Shown one piece after another: positions 10,447-20,091 of a DNA stretch of 64,000 nt. Every line of letters begins with the position of its first letter. The stretch's first letter is position 1. The stretch is from Paraburkholderia sp. UYCP14C (GTDB lineage: Bacteria; Pseudomonadota; Gammaproteobacteria; Burkholderiales; Burkholderiaceae). The notes under the pieces were generated by a model. That model saw nothing but the letters and a program-made list of their open reading frames with translations. It had not been told where the DNA came from and ran no database searches. The stretch is taken from the NCBI RefSeq assembly GCF_004197395.1, contig NZ_SELS01000003.1, positions 186,001 to 250,000 on the forward strand, written 5' to 3'. The position numbers were made by a program, and so were the translations under genes.

Positions 10447-11837
10447 GACTGCTCCCTCCACGGCGCGATACGCCACAGCAGCAGCATGCCTGGCACCGCG
10501 AGCGCGGTACAGAGGACGAAGTAGTCGAACCAGCCGATGCGCGCGACCACGTAGCCGCTCGCCGCCGACGCGAGCGTGCGCGGCACCGACGCGAGGCTCG
10601 TGAACAGCGCGAACTGCGTCGCGGTGTAGCGCGGGTCGGTGGTGCTCGCGATATACGCGGTGAACGCGGCCATCGTGAGGCCGGTGGCAAAGGTCTCGAA
10701 GCCGTAAACGAGCGCGAGCGCGACCGAGCGCGGATCGAGCTGCACGCTCCAGTCGATGCCGACGAGCGACAGCAGCTTCGTCGTCCCCTGGCTCAGTGCG
10801 ACGGCGATGTCGTAAATCGCGGCGAGTCCGGGCGAATCCGGGCCGAGATGCGCGAGCCACGCGAAGCCGAGCGTCGACACCATCTGCAGCAAACCGAAAA
10901 TCCACAAGCCGCGGCCGATGCCGATCTTCATCAACCAGATTCCGCCGATGATGCCCCCGGCGAGACTCGCGCCGAATGCGGTGGTCTTCGCGATCACGCC
11001 GATCTGCGTGCGCGAAAAGCCGATGTCGAGGAAGAACGACGTGGACAGCGTGGTCGCCATCGTATCGCCGAGCTTGTAGAGAAAGATGAAGCCGAGCACG
11101 AACAGGGCGCCGCGCCAGCCGTCGCGCTGAATGAATTCCCTGAACGGCTCGACGATCGCCTCGCGCAGATTTTTCGGCGGCTTGCCGTGCACCTCGGGCT
11201 CGCGCACCACCAGCGTCATCAGAACGCCCGGCAGCATGAACGCGGCCGTCACGATGAACACGGTGCTCCACGGCAGATGATCGGACAGGATCAGCGCGAG
11301 TGAACCGGGCACGAGCGCCGCGATCTTGTACGCGTTCACGTGCACCGCGTTGCCGAGGCCCTGCTGCGTGTCGCTGAGCAATTCACGCCGGTAAGCGTCG
11401 ATCACGATGTCGGAGCTCGCGCCGAAAAACGCGACCAGAGCGGTCAGCGCGGCGACGGTCCAGATCGATTCGCGCGGCGACACGAATCCGAGTGTCGCCA
11501 TCGCGCCGGCCACGAGCAATTGCGTGACCAGCATCCAGCCGCGCCGTCGGCCGGGCCGCCAGCCCGGCAGGCGCGGCACGTAGCGGTCCATCAGCGGTGC
11601 CCAGACGAATTTCCAGGTGTACGGAAACTGGATCAGCGCAAAGAGGCCGATTTCCTTCAGATTCACGCCTTCCGAACGCAGCCACGCCTGCACGAGGTAG
11701 ACGAGCGTAAATAGCGGCAATCCCGACGTGAAGCCGAGAAAAACGCAAATCAGCATGCGCGTATTCAAAAACGCGCGCCAGCCGGGATGTTCTTCGTGAG
11801 CGGTAAGTGCGGGCGCCTCGTGCGGCGGGTTCGACAT
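10443..11837 (-). CDS. ampG: AmpG-family muropeptide permease (MFS)
   Basis: 464-aa major facilitator with ~12 membrane segments. It imports GlcNAc-anhydroMurNAc muropeptides for wall recycling and, indirectly, for beta-lactamase induction. AmpG features include the N-terminal FLGFTSGLPLFTLVYLVQ, WLRSEGV and LIQFPYTWKFVWAPLMDR. The downstream coupled M48 protease suggests a shared envelope-maintenance role. The start at ATG 11837 follows the metW stop by 14 bp, so it may be read from the metX-metW transcript. Confidence 0.9.
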   Translation of the reverse strand: MSNPPHEAPALTAHEEHPGWRAFLNTRMLICVFLGFTSGLPLFTLVYLVQAWLRSEGVNLKEIGLFALIQFPYTWKFVWAPLMDRYVPRLPGWRPGRRRGWMLVTQLLVAGAMATLGFVSPRESIWTVAALTALVAFFGASSDIVIDAYRRELLSDTQQGLGNAVHVNAYKIAALVPGSLALILSDHLPWSTVFIVTAAFMLPGVLMTLVVREPEVHGKPPKNLREAIVEPFREFIQRDGWRGALFVLGFIFLYKLGDTMATTLSTSFFLDIGFSRTQIGVIAKTTAFGASLAGGIIGGIWLMKIGIGRGLWIFGLLQMVSTLGFAWLAHLGPDSPGLAAIYDIAVALSQGTTKLLSLVGIDWSVQLDPRSVALALVYGFETFATGLTMAAFTAYIASTTDPRYTATQFALFTSLASVPRTLASAASGYVVARIGWFDYFVLCTALAVPGMLLLWRIAPWREQS

Positions 11838-11851
11838 GTGGATAAGTGACG

Positions 11852-12460
11852 TTAGCTTTTCTTGACGCGATAGACCGCAAGACTACCACGCCAGTTCACG
11901 CCCCAACGCACCACCTGTCCGTCGTGCAGCACGACGCGATCGAGAATCTCGATGCCGACTTCGGGCGCGAGCGCTTCGAAGTCCTTGATCGTCAGCACAC
12001 GCACGTTCGGCGTGTTGTGCCATTGATAAGGCAGCGACTTCGACACCGGCATGCGCCCCTGCAGCACCGACAGCCGATGCGCCCAGTAGCCGAAATTCGG
12101 AAACGACACGATGCATTGCTTGCCGACGCGCACCGTCTCGCGCAGGATCGCCGCGGTCTGATGAATGGTCTGCAGCGTTTGCGACAGCACTGCGAAATCG
12201 AAGCTGCCGTCTTCGAACAGGCGCAGGCCGTCTTCGAGATTCTGCTGGATCACGTTGACGCCGTTCTGCGTGGCGGCGAGCACGCCGGCGTCGTTGATCT
12301 CGATGCCGTAGCCCTGCACGTCCAGTTCCTCGTTCAGCAGCGACAGCAGCGAGCCGTCGCCGCAGCCGAGATCGAGCACGGTCGAGCGCGGTTCGACCCA
12401 GCGGGCGATCGCGCGGAAGTCCGGGCGCGATGCCAGGTAATCAAGTGCTCGCTGGTTCAT
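11852..12460 (-). CDS. metW: Methionine biosynthesis protein MetW (class I SAM methyltransferase fold)
   Basis: 202 aa. Glycine-rich SAM-binding motif [12 protein letters not shown] near residue 28, then GYGIEIND and the MetW block [16 protein letters not shown]; the C-terminus is [17 protein letters not shown]. MetW pairs with MetX in proteobacteria and stimulates homoserine acylation; its own methyltransferase activity is uncertain. The ATG overlaps the metX stop (ATGA), so stoichiometric coupled synthesis with MetX is expected and it shares the SAM-II control seen upstream of metX. Confidence 0.95.
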   Translation of the reverse strand: MNQRALDYLASRPDFRAIARWVEPRSTVLDLGCGDGSLLSLLNEELDVQGYGIEINDAGVLAATQNGVNVIQQNLEDGLRLFEDGSFDFAVLSQTLQTIHQTAAILRETVRVGKQCIVSFPNFGYWAHRLSVLQGRMPVSKSLPYQWHNTPNVRVLTIKDFEALAPEVGIEILDRVVLHDGQVVRWGVNWRGSLAVYRVKKS

Positions 12461-13602
12461 GCGTTGACCTCGTTGGCAATGCGTTCGTAGTAGGCGCGCA
12501 GCAGGTTGTGATAGCGCGCGTCGTCGAGCAGGAAGGCGTCGTGGCCGTGCGGCGCGTCGATTTCGGCGTAGGTGACCGTGCGCTTGTGGTCGAGCAGCGC
12601 CTTGACCAGTTCGCGCGAGCGAGCCGGCGCGAAACGCCAGTCGGTCGAGAAGCTCGCGATCAGGTACTTCGCGGTGGTGTGCGCGAGCGCGGCGGTCAGA
12701 TCGCCGTCGAAGGCCTTGGCCGGATCGAAGTAGTCCAGCGCGCGCGTGATCAGCAGGTAGGTGTTCGCGTCGAAGTAGTCGGCGAACTTGTCGCCCTGAT
12801 AGCGCAGATACGATTCCACTTCGAACTCGACGTCGAAGCTGAAGTTGTAGTCGTCGAGCGCACCTTCCGCGCGACGCAGCGAGCGGCCGAATTTCTCGGC
12901 CATGTCGTCGTCCGACAGATACGTGATGTGGCCGATCATCCGCGCGACGCGCAGGCCGCGCTTCGGCTTCACGCCGTGCGCGTAGTAGTTGCCGCCGTGG
13001 AAGTCGGGGTCCGACAGGATCGCCGAGCGCGCGACCTCGTTGAACGCGATGTTCTGCGCGGACAGCTTCGGCGTCGACGCGACCACGATGCAATGGGCGA
13101 CCCGCTCCGGATACATCATGCTCCACGCGAGCGCCTGCATGCCGCCGAGGCTGCCGCCCATCACGGCGGCGAAGCGCGTGATGCCGAACGCGTCGGCGAC
13201 GCGCGCCTGCGCATTGACCCAGTCTTCGACGGTGACGACCGGAAACGTCGCGCCATACGGCTTACCGGTGGCGGGGTCGATGCTCATCGGGCCGGTCGAG
13301 CCAAAGCACGAGCCGAGGTTGTTCACGCCGATCACGAAGAACCTGTCGGTATCGAGCGGCTTGCCCGGGCCGACCATGTTGTCCCACCAGCCGATGTCCT
13401 TCGGATTGTCGGCGTACACGCCCGCCACGTGATGCGATGCGTTCAGCGCGTGGCACACGAGCACCGCGTTGCTGCGCGCGGCATTGAGCGTGCCGTAGGT
13501 TTCGACCATCAGGTCGTAGCCTGCGAGCGTGCTGCCGTTGCGCAATGGCAGCGGCTCGGTGAAATGCATTTTTTGGGGAGCGACGATGCCGATGGAGTCC
13601 AT
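12457..13602 (-). CDS. metX: Homoserine O-acyltransferase MetX
   Basis: 381-aa alpha/beta hydrolase that activates homoserine for methionine synthesis. The nucleophile elbow is [14 protein letters not shown] with Ser151; the catalytic His is in [13 protein letters not shown] near the C-terminus. The oxyanion region [17 protein letters not shown] is intact. The acyl donor is ambiguous: many proteobacterial MetX paired with MetW use succinyl-CoA, others acetyl-CoA. Start ATG 13602 is preceded by GGCGGA (13612-13607). Regulation is visible: a SAM-II aptamer and anti-SD platform occupy the leader, so high SAM should switch off metX and metW. Confidence 0.97.
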   Translation of the reverse strand: MDSIGIVAPQKMHFTEPLPLRNGSTLAGYDLMVETYGTLNAARSNAVLVCHALNASHHVAGVYADNPKDIGWWDNMVGPGKPLDTDRFFVIGVNNLGSCFGSTGPMSIDPATGKPYGATFPVVTVEDWVNAQARVADAFGITRFAAVMGGSLGGMQALAWSMMYPERVAHCIVVASTPKLSAQNIAFNEVARSAILSDPDFHGGNYYAHGVKPKRGLRVARMIGHITYLSDDDMAEKFGRSLRRAEGALDDYNFSFDVEFEVESYLRYQGDKFADYFDANTYLLITRALDYFDPAKAFDGDLTAALAHTTAKYLIASFSTDWRFAPARSRELVKALLDHKRTVTYAEIDAPHGHDAFLLDDARYHNLLRAYYERIANEVNA

Positions 13603-13607
13603 TCATT

Positions 13608-13682
13608 CCGCCATTGAGTCAACAGGGCGGCTAAACGGCGTCGGCGAAGCACGAGGAGAAGAGCGGTGTGCGCAGCTGACGA
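13608..13682 (-). promoter_or_regulatory. Expression platform of the metX riboswitch
   Basis: The segment TTTAGCCGCC (minus strand, 13635-13626) can pair perfectly over 9 nt with the aptamer core GCGGCTAAA (13695-13687). The overlapping CCGCC (13630-13626) can instead pair with GGCGG of the metX ribosome binding site (13612-13608). The two pairings share four bases and are mutually exclusive, which is the logic of a translational OFF switch: SAM holds the core, freeing CCGCC to mask the SD. Seen in sequence; function inferred. Confidence 0.65.
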
Positions 13683-13764
13683 CCTCTTTAGCCGCATTTA
13701 TAGTGAACCGCGGGCCTTGGGCCTTGGGTTCGCGCGCCCGCAATCGAGTCAGCAAATCGGCGCG
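13683..13764 (-). ncRNA. SAM-II riboswitch aptamer upstream of metX
   Basis: P1 pairs CGCGCC (13764-13759) with GGCGCG (13738-13733). The 3' core ATAAATGCGGCTAAAGAGG (13701-13683) matches the 3' part of the crystallised SAM-II RNA in AUAAAUG, GCUAAA and AGG. The P1 loop starts GATTTG and ends ATTGC, as in SAM-II, and the pseudoknot is supported by CTC in the loop pairing with GAG after GCTAAA, plus GC/GC next to the SAM site. A GAACC/GGTTC hairpin (13731-13705) is inserted between P1 and the core. SAM-II RNAs repress methionine genes when SAM is high. The following gene is metX, as expected. Confidence 0.85.
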
Positions 13765-13908
13765 TGAAAGGGTGTGAAACCGGGTGCAACGTGTTCGGGA
13801 TGCCTGGGCGCGCTCCTTTATGCATCATAGGATCGCGGCGGCGTCAGTCGCAAAGTATAGCGGAAAATTCCGCGCGGCAACGGCGCGAAGGGAGCGCGTG
13901 CTCGCGGA

Positions 13909-14619
13909 CTACTGGAGGATCAACAGCAGTTGCTCGTCCGCGTGTTCGGAGGGCGGCCGCGCGAAGCCGCTGCGCACATAGCGATGCCAGCGGCCGATCA
14001 CGTAGCTCACCAGCAGGCTCGCGCGAATCGCGGGATCGTAGCCGGGAGGCAGTGCATTGGACTGCTGCGCGGTCCGCCGGTCGGCGTTGTCCGTGGCATC
14101 GTTATCCGCGCGGGCAGGCGCTTCGCTCTGCGCGAGCCGCAAGCACTGCTTCAGCGATGCCTCGACCCGTTCGAGCATCTGGTTCACGCGCTCGGTCAGC
14201 CGTTCATGCTCGCCGACCAGCGCCTCGCAGGTCAGCACGCGCGTCATGCCGGGATTTTTCGCAGGAAAGTTGAGCAGCATCAGCGTGATCGCGCGCGCCT
14301 GCAGCACGCCGTTGCTTTCGCGACCGGTGATCTGGTTGATGAGTCCGAACAGCGTCTGCTCGATGAATTCGATCAGGCCTTCGAACATCTGCGCCTTGCT
14401 GGCGAAATGGCGGTACAGCGCAGCTTCCGACACACCGAGCCTGGCGGCGAGCGCGGCCGTGGTGACCTTTTCGCTCTTCGGCGCCTCGAGCATGCTGGCG
14501 AGCGTCTGCAGGATGTGCACGCGGCGCTCGCCGGGCTTCGGACGCGGCGCGCGTGTCGCAGCGGGCGCCGCGGGGGAGACTGCGGCTAAAGCTTCGTCAG
14601 GCTTGTCGGTCGGCTGCAT
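13909..14619 (-). CDS. slmA: Nucleoid occlusion factor SlmA-like TetR-family regulator
   Basis: 236 aa. Residues ~1-30 are a Pro/Ala-rich extension; the TetR helix-turn-helix follows at ~50-75 (TTAALAARLGVSEAALYRHF, then ASKAQMFEGLIEFIE). The region KPGERRVHILQTLASMLE and the helices after it match SlmA, which binds chromosomal sites and blocks FtsZ assembly over the nucleoid. The C-terminal half has a 20-residue polar insertion (SEAPARADNDATDNADRRTA) relative to compact SlmA. It lies 40 bp downstream of the HAD gene and downstream of argB on the same strand. The alternative is a SlmA-family transcription factor without division function. Confidence 0.85.
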   Translation of the reverse strand: MQPTDKPDEALAAVSPAAPAATRAPRPKPGERRVHILQTLASMLEAPKSEKVTTAALAARLGVSEAALYRHFASKAQMFEGLIEFIEQTLFGLINQITGRESNGVLQARAITLMLLNFPAKNPGMTRVLTCEALVGEHERLTERVNQMLERVEASLKQCLRLAQSEAPARADNDATDNADRRTAQQSNALPPGYDPAIRASLLVSYVIGRWHRYVRSGFARPPSEHADEQLLLILQ

Positions 14620-14659
14620 GGCTGTCGTCCCCCGGCTGATGTGTTGGCGGCTTTCGTCC

Positions 14660-15427
14660 CTACGGTCCCGGCTTGCGTCCCTTCCATCGAACCGAGCGCG
14701 TGCCCAGTCGTAGCGATTTTAGCGAACGAATGTTGCGGTCGACATAATGCGGCCGGCCGGTGCCCGGCAGGCGCGTCGGTACGCCGTCGGCGTGCGGCTT
14801 GCGCGGCAGGTGCCCGGTGATCCAGACGGTACGGATGCCGAGCCGCCGATAGTTCTTCAGATGCGAACGCGTGTCCTCGACGAGGATCGCGTCTTTCAGC
14901 GACACGCGCGCGTCGCGCATCGCGCGGCGCAGCATCGCGTGATCGGGCTTCGCGCGCCACTGACGGCGATCACGCATGTGCTCGATCGCGATCACGCGCT
15001 CGAACAGGCGCTCGATGCGCAACTCGGCGAGCACCGCGCGCGCGTAAGTTTCGGGCGCGTTGGTGAGCACGATCTTGCGGCCCGGCAGCGCCGCCACCAG
15101 GCGCGCGACGCCGCGCTCGTGACGGATCATCGAACCGAGGTCGGGGAACGTATGCACGAACTTCAGGAAGTCGTGCGCGTCGAGCGGATGATGGCGCGTG
15201 AGACCGAGCAGTGCTGCGCCGTAGCGCAGCGTGTAGCCGGTGCGCAGACGGTTGGCTTCGTCGATGTCGACGTGCAGCGCGTCGATGATGTACTGGGTCA
15301 TGCCGCGATTGATCGCGGGGAAAATGGCATGCGACGCGTGGTGCAGCGTGTTGTCGAGATCGAACAGCCAGACTGGCTTGCCGCCCGCGATGTCAGGACG
15401 GCGGCGCCGCGTAGTGGGGGTGCGCAT
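14660..15427 (-). CDS. HAD-family hydrolase, probable pyrimidine 5'-nucleotidase
   Basis: 255 aa. HAD motif I is FDLDNTLHH (nucleophile D23, D25), motif II LTNAPETYA, and the motif III/IV region AKPDHAMLRR followed by DAILVEDTRSHLKNYRRLG. The C1-type all-helical cap (NRGMTQYIIDAL...LTRHHPLDAHDFL) matches the SDT1/YjjG-like pyrimidine 5'-nucleotidase subfamily. The N-terminus has an arginine-rich start (RTPTTRRRRP) that may be overcalled. Located between argB (163 bp upstream) and slmA (40 bp downstream); the substrate is inferred. Confidence 0.85.
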   Translation of the reverse strand: MRTPTTRRRRPDIAGGKPVWLFDLDNTLHHASHAIFPAINRGMTQYIIDALHVDIDEANRLRTGYTLRYGAALLGLTRHHPLDAHDFLKFVHTFPDLGSMIRHERGVARLVAALPGRKIVLTNAPETYARAVLAELRIERLFERVIAIEHMRDRRQWRAKPDHAMLRRAMRDARVSLKDAILVEDTRSHLKNYRRLGIRTVWITGHLPRKPHADGVPTRLPGTGRPHYVDRNIRSLKSLRLGTRSVRWKGRKPGP

Positions 15428-15590
15428 GGTGGAGGTCTTCAGCCGCTGCCGGGCGTTTCATGCTGCGGATACAGATGCGGAGCGTTTGCCGCCTCGACGC
15501 TCGGGGGCCCGCATAGACTGGCGGCCGCGAGGTGGGGCACCGGCGTCGCGCCGCAGTGGCGCAACGCCTGTGCCGGGGATGCCGCAACGC

Positions 15591-16706
<1,116 letters not shown>

Positions 16707-16758
16707 TCATGGCATCATGGTCTGACCGATGTCCCCAGCGCTTATGCGCCCATCAGCA

Positions 16759-16986
16759 ATGAAATCGTCTTCTGCCCGCTCCGAACGCAGCGCGCGCTGT
16801 CCGCGCTGCGGCAATGCCTTCGATTGCGGCATGCGGGGCGAGACGTCGTCCCCGTGCTGGTGCCGCGCTCTGCCGCCGCTGCCGGCCGGGCGGCTGAAGC
16901 CGGGTAGCGGGTGCCTGTGCCCGCAATGTCTCGCCGCGGAGATCGCACAGGCGACCCGCGAGGCGAGTGGGGAGCAGCAGCCGTGA
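16759..16986 (+). CDS. Cysteine-rich CWC-family small protein
   Basis: 75 aa. Cysteines are arranged as CPRCGNAFDCG, then CWCRALPPLP, then GCLCPQCLAAEI. This is the cysteine-rich CWC domain, a putative zinc-binding module of unknown function common in proteobacteria. An upstream in-frame ATG at 16729 would add ten residues (MSPALMRPSA); I prefer ATG 16759 because the conserved part begins just after it. Flanked by the divergent argB and the convergent TPR gene. Confidence 0.8.
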   Translation: MKSSSARSERSARCPRCGNAFDCGMRGETSSPCWCRALPPLPAGRLKPGSGCLCPQCLAAEIAQATREASGEQQP

Positions 16987-17021
16987 TCGCCGCGTCTGTC
17001 CGCGGCTGATCTGAAACCTGC

Positions 17022-18656
17022 CTACGCGCCGCGATGCTGCGCCGCCAGAGCCCGCAGATCGCGCGCAGACGCTTCAAGCGCCGGCTCCCATTCGCCGAAC
17101 CGCGGCTGCCGATACAACGTGGCGCTCGGATACCACGGGCTGTCGCCGCGCTCCAGCAACCAAACCCAATGCGGATTGACGTCGAGCAGCACCCACGTGC
17201 GCTGACCGAGCGCGCCGCTTAGATGCGAGATCGACGTGCACACGGTGATCACGAGGTCGAGCGCGCTGACGAATGCGGCGGTGTCGTCGAAAGTCGCGAG
17301 GCTCGCGGTGTGATCGATGATGCGCAGACCGGCCGTGCGGGCGGCGGCGACCTCGGCGGCCGCGCCCGGCTGCAGCGAGTAGAACGTGACGCCGCTGATG
17401 CCGGCGAAATGCGCCGCATAGCGCTGCCAGCCGACGCTGCGAAACGGGTTGCGCTGATGTCCGCGGCTGCCGGTCCAGGCGAGCCCGACCTTCAGGCCGC
17501 GTTCGCCGGCAACGCGCTGGCGCCACGCCTCGCGCGCTGCCGCGTCGGCGAACAGATAGGGCGCGGCGGGAATGGTCGCTTCGCGGGTGTCGAAGATCAG
17601 CGGCAGGCTCAGCAGCGGAATTTCATAGTCCATCGGCGGCAGCGATTCGACGCCGCCGCCGGACGAGAAACCGTCGACATGAGCGCCGAGACTTCGCGCG
17701 AGCAGCGCGCCCATCTGCGGAAACGAATTCCACAGCACGCGGCCGCCCTCGCGGTGCACACGCTCGGCCAGCATCGGGATATAGCGGCTGAACTGCAGCA
17801 CGTCGCCCATCCCCTGTTCGCCCCAAACGAGCAGCGTCTTGCCGGCGAGCGGCTCGCCGCGCCACAGCGGCGCGGGCATCACGGGACGGTTGCCGCCGAG
17901 TTCCTTCGAACCGTCCCAGCGTGCCTCGTGCGACGGCCACCCCTCGGCGTATCGACCACGCAAAAGTTGCAGCATGCCGAGGTTCGAGCGCATCGCCGGA
18001 TCCTGTGGAGCGAGTTCGCAGGCCGTCGTGGCGGCCTGTTCGGCGTCGTCCCAGCGTTGCGCTTCACGTAACGTCAGCGCATAGTTGTTGTGAGCCAGCG
18101 GACTGGCGGGCGCGCACCGCACGGCCTGCGCGCCGGCTTCGAGCGCGCGCGGCAGATCAAGATTCTGGCGATACGCGTTGGCGAGATTGACCCATGCGTT
18201 GCCATCGTCGGGGGCATCGCGAGTCGCAGCTTCGAGCAGTGCAAGCTGTTCGTTCAGGTCGCCGCCGGTGAGCGACAACGCGCTCGCGAGATTGTTGCGT
18301 AGTTGCGGCAGCGCGGGATCGAGCGTCAGCGCGCGACGATACGGGACGAGCGCGTCCGCGTGCCGCCCGGCCATCTGCAGCGTGTAGCCGGCGCGGAAGT
18401 GCGCGACGGCGCTCCCCGCATCGAGTTGGGCAATAATGGCGGCGAGTTCGATCGCCTGCGCATGAAGCTGCTGCGCGAGCCATGCGGCGATCAGCGCGTC
18501 GAGCGACCCGCCGTCGAGCGGATGCAGTTTGGCCGCGGCGTCGATGCAACGGGCTTCGTCTGCCGTGGCACCGCTGGCGCGGGCCGTGGCGGCAGCGCGC
18601 AGAAAAGTCAGGAATGCGGACGAAGCGTCGGCTTCGCGAATGACGGTGGGCAGCAT
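17022..18656 (-). CDS. TPR-repeat protein with glycosyltransferase-like C-terminal domain
   Basis: 544 aa. The N-terminal ~250 residues contain tandem tetratricopeptide repeats (FRAGYTLQMAGRHADALVPY, NLANAYRQNLDLPRALEAG, NNYALTLREAQRWDDAEQ). The C-terminal half begins LAGKTLLVWGEQGMGDVLQF and contains KVGLAWTGSRGHQRN and ISHLSGALGQRTWVLLD, a GT-B fold related to family 9/41 enzymes. Such proteins are common in Burkholderia and may modify surface glycans or proteins, but the substrate is unknown. No signal peptide. Transcribed divergently from the regBA-like pair, with a ~125-bp gap. Confidence 0.83.
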   Translation of the reverse strand: MLPTVIREADASSAFLTFLRAAATARASGATADEARCIDAAAKLHPLDGGSLDALIAAWLAQQLHAQAIELAAIIAQLDAGSAVAHFRAGYTLQMAGRHADALVPYRRALTLDPALPQLRNNLASALSLTGGDLNEQLALLEAATRDAPDDGNAWVNLANAYRQNLDLPRALEAGAQAVRCAPASPLAHNNYALTLREAQRWDDAEQAATTACELAPQDPAMRSNLGMLQLLRGRYAEGWPSHEARWDGSKELGGNRPVMPAPLWRGEPLAGKTLLVWGEQGMGDVLQFSRYIPMLAERVHREGGRVLWNSFPQMGALLARSLGAHVDGFSSGGGVESLPPMDYEIPLLSLPLIFDTREATIPAAPYLFADAAAREAWRQRVAGERGLKVGLAWTGSRGHQRNPFRSVGWQRYAAHFAGISGVTFYSLQPGAAAEVAAARTAGLRIIDHTASLATFDDTAAFVSALDLVITVCTSISHLSGALGQRTWVLLDVNPHWVWLLERGDSPWYPSATLYRQPRFGEWEPALEASARDLRALAAQHRGA

Positions 18657-18780
18657 GAAGGGATGGCTCGGAACAGTCGTCGATGAAGCCTGGCGGCGCG
18701 CAATGCTACTTCGAAGACAGTCATGTTACCGGCACTCGGCCGCGGTCAGCCAGACGTTTCCGAACGGGTAGACTAGGGTC

Positions 18781-20091
18781 ATGCACCGTATAACCAACAC
18801 CGGCCGCGTCAATCTCGGTCATCTGTTCTGGCTGCGCAGCCTCGCGATCATCGGTCAGCTGCTGACGATCGCGGTCGTGCAGATCTTCATCGGCGCCAAT
18901 CTGCCGTTGCCCGCAATGCTGCTCGTGATCGGGCTCGAAGTGCTGTTCAACGCGCTCACGTGGTGGCGCGTGTCGCAGCAGCGTCCCGAGTCCAACATGG
19001 AGCTGTTCGGGCAGATCTGGGTCGATCTCGGGGCGTTGTCGGCGCTGCTGTTCCTGTCCGGCGGCACCACCAACCCGTTCGTGTCGCTATACCTGCCGTC
19101 GCTCGCGATCGCGGCGGCGGTGCTGCCGTGGTATCTGATGGCCTGGCTCGCGGCGTTTGCGGTCGCCTGCTACGCCGTGCTCAGTTTCGCTTCCGTTCCG
19201 CTCAATCTCGAGAATCCCGCCAACCTGTTCGACTACTACCGCTCGGGCATGTGGGTCAACTTCATGGTCAGCGTGGGGCTGATCGCGTGGTTCGTCGCGC
19301 GCATGTCGCGGGCCCTGCGGCTACGTGACGCAGCGCTTGGAGAAGCGCAGCAGCGCTTGCTCCAGGACGAACGGGCGGTCGCGCTCGGGGTGCAGGCGGC
19401 CACCGTGGCTCACGAAATCGGCACCCCTCTGTCTACAATCGCGATGCTGTCCGAAGAGTTGCGCGACGCGGCGCGCTCCGACGCGGGACTCGCGCCCTAC
19501 CGCGCCGATCTCGAACTGCTCGAGACGCAGATGACGCTGTGCACGTCGGCGCTCGCGCGCTTGCGCAGCCGAGCGACGACCACGACGAACCGCCAGCCGA
19601 TCGGCGAATGGCTCGATTCGTTCGCCGAGCAATGGCGCCTGCGCCATCCGCACGTGACGTTCGAGCGGATCGGCACGCCGCCCGCCGATGTCAGTCTCAA
19701 CGACACGGTGGCGGTGGGCCAGATACTCACGATCCTGCTCGACAACGCCGCGCGCGCGAGCCGCGATCACGTGACGCTGTCCTGCACGCTCGCGCCACGC
19801 GGCGATCAGATCGTGTTCGAAGTGTGCGACCACGGTCCGGGCATTCCGGTCGCGCTACGGGGCTCGCTCGGCTCGATGCCGGTGAACAGCACGCAGGGCG
19901 GCCACGGCGTCGGCCTGTATCTGGCGTTTTCGGCGGCGGCGCGTCTGAAGGGATCGATCGAGCTGGCCGACGCCAACGGCGGGCGGGCGCGCGGCACACG
20001 CGCGGTGCTGCGGTTGCCGCACGTCGCGCGCAGGATTTCCGGAGCGAGCCCACAAGGCGCCGCGCCATCCAACACGGAGAAACAGGCATGA
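18781..20091 (+). CDS. regB: RegB/RoxS-type redox-sensing histidine kinase
   Basis: 436 aa. Six hydrophobic segments lie in residues ~12-185. The quinone-sensing heptad GGTTNPF is at 94-100, in the loop before a membrane helix, exactly the RegB pattern. The H-box is VAHEIGTPLSTI with His211. Cys254 (QMTLCTSAL) falls where RegB has its redox-active cysteine. The ATP-binding N box (ILLDNAARAS), G1 (CDHGPGIP) and G2 (GGHGVGLYLA) are present. It controls respiration or redox genes with its partner, whose ATG overlaps this stop codon (ATGA). The alternative names PrrB/ActS/RoxS refer to the same family. Confidence 0.92.
   Translation: MHRITNTGRVNLGHLFWLRSLAIIGQLLTIAVVQIFIGANLPLPAMLLVIGLEVLFNALTWWRVSQQRPESNMELFGQIWVDLGALSALLFLSGGTTNPFVSLYLPSLAIAAAVLPWYLMAWLAAFAVACYAVLSFASVPLNLENPANLFDYYRSGMWVNFMVSVGLIAWFVARMSRALRLRDAALGEAQQRLLQDERAVALGVQAATVAHEIGTPLSTIAMLSEELRDAARSDAGLAPYRADLELLETQMTLCTSALARLRSRATTTTNRQPIGEWLDSFAEQWRLRHPHVTFERIGTPPADVSLNDTVAVGQILTILLDNAARASRDHVTLSCTLAPRGDQIVFEVCDHGPGIPVALRGSLGSMPVNSTQGGHGVGLYLAFSAAARLKGSIELADANGGRARGTRAVLRLPHVARRISGASPQGAAPSNTEKQA

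Noticed and set aside
9103-11271. One continuous 722-codon frame through the M48 protease and ampG
   Set aside because: The upstream half is out of frame with ampG, which is a clear MFS protein; the protease starts at GTG 10446.
14575-14600. GCGGCTAAAGC string resembling the SAM-II core
   Set aside because: Lies inside the slmA coding 5' end on the opposite strand, with no P1 or loop motif upstream.
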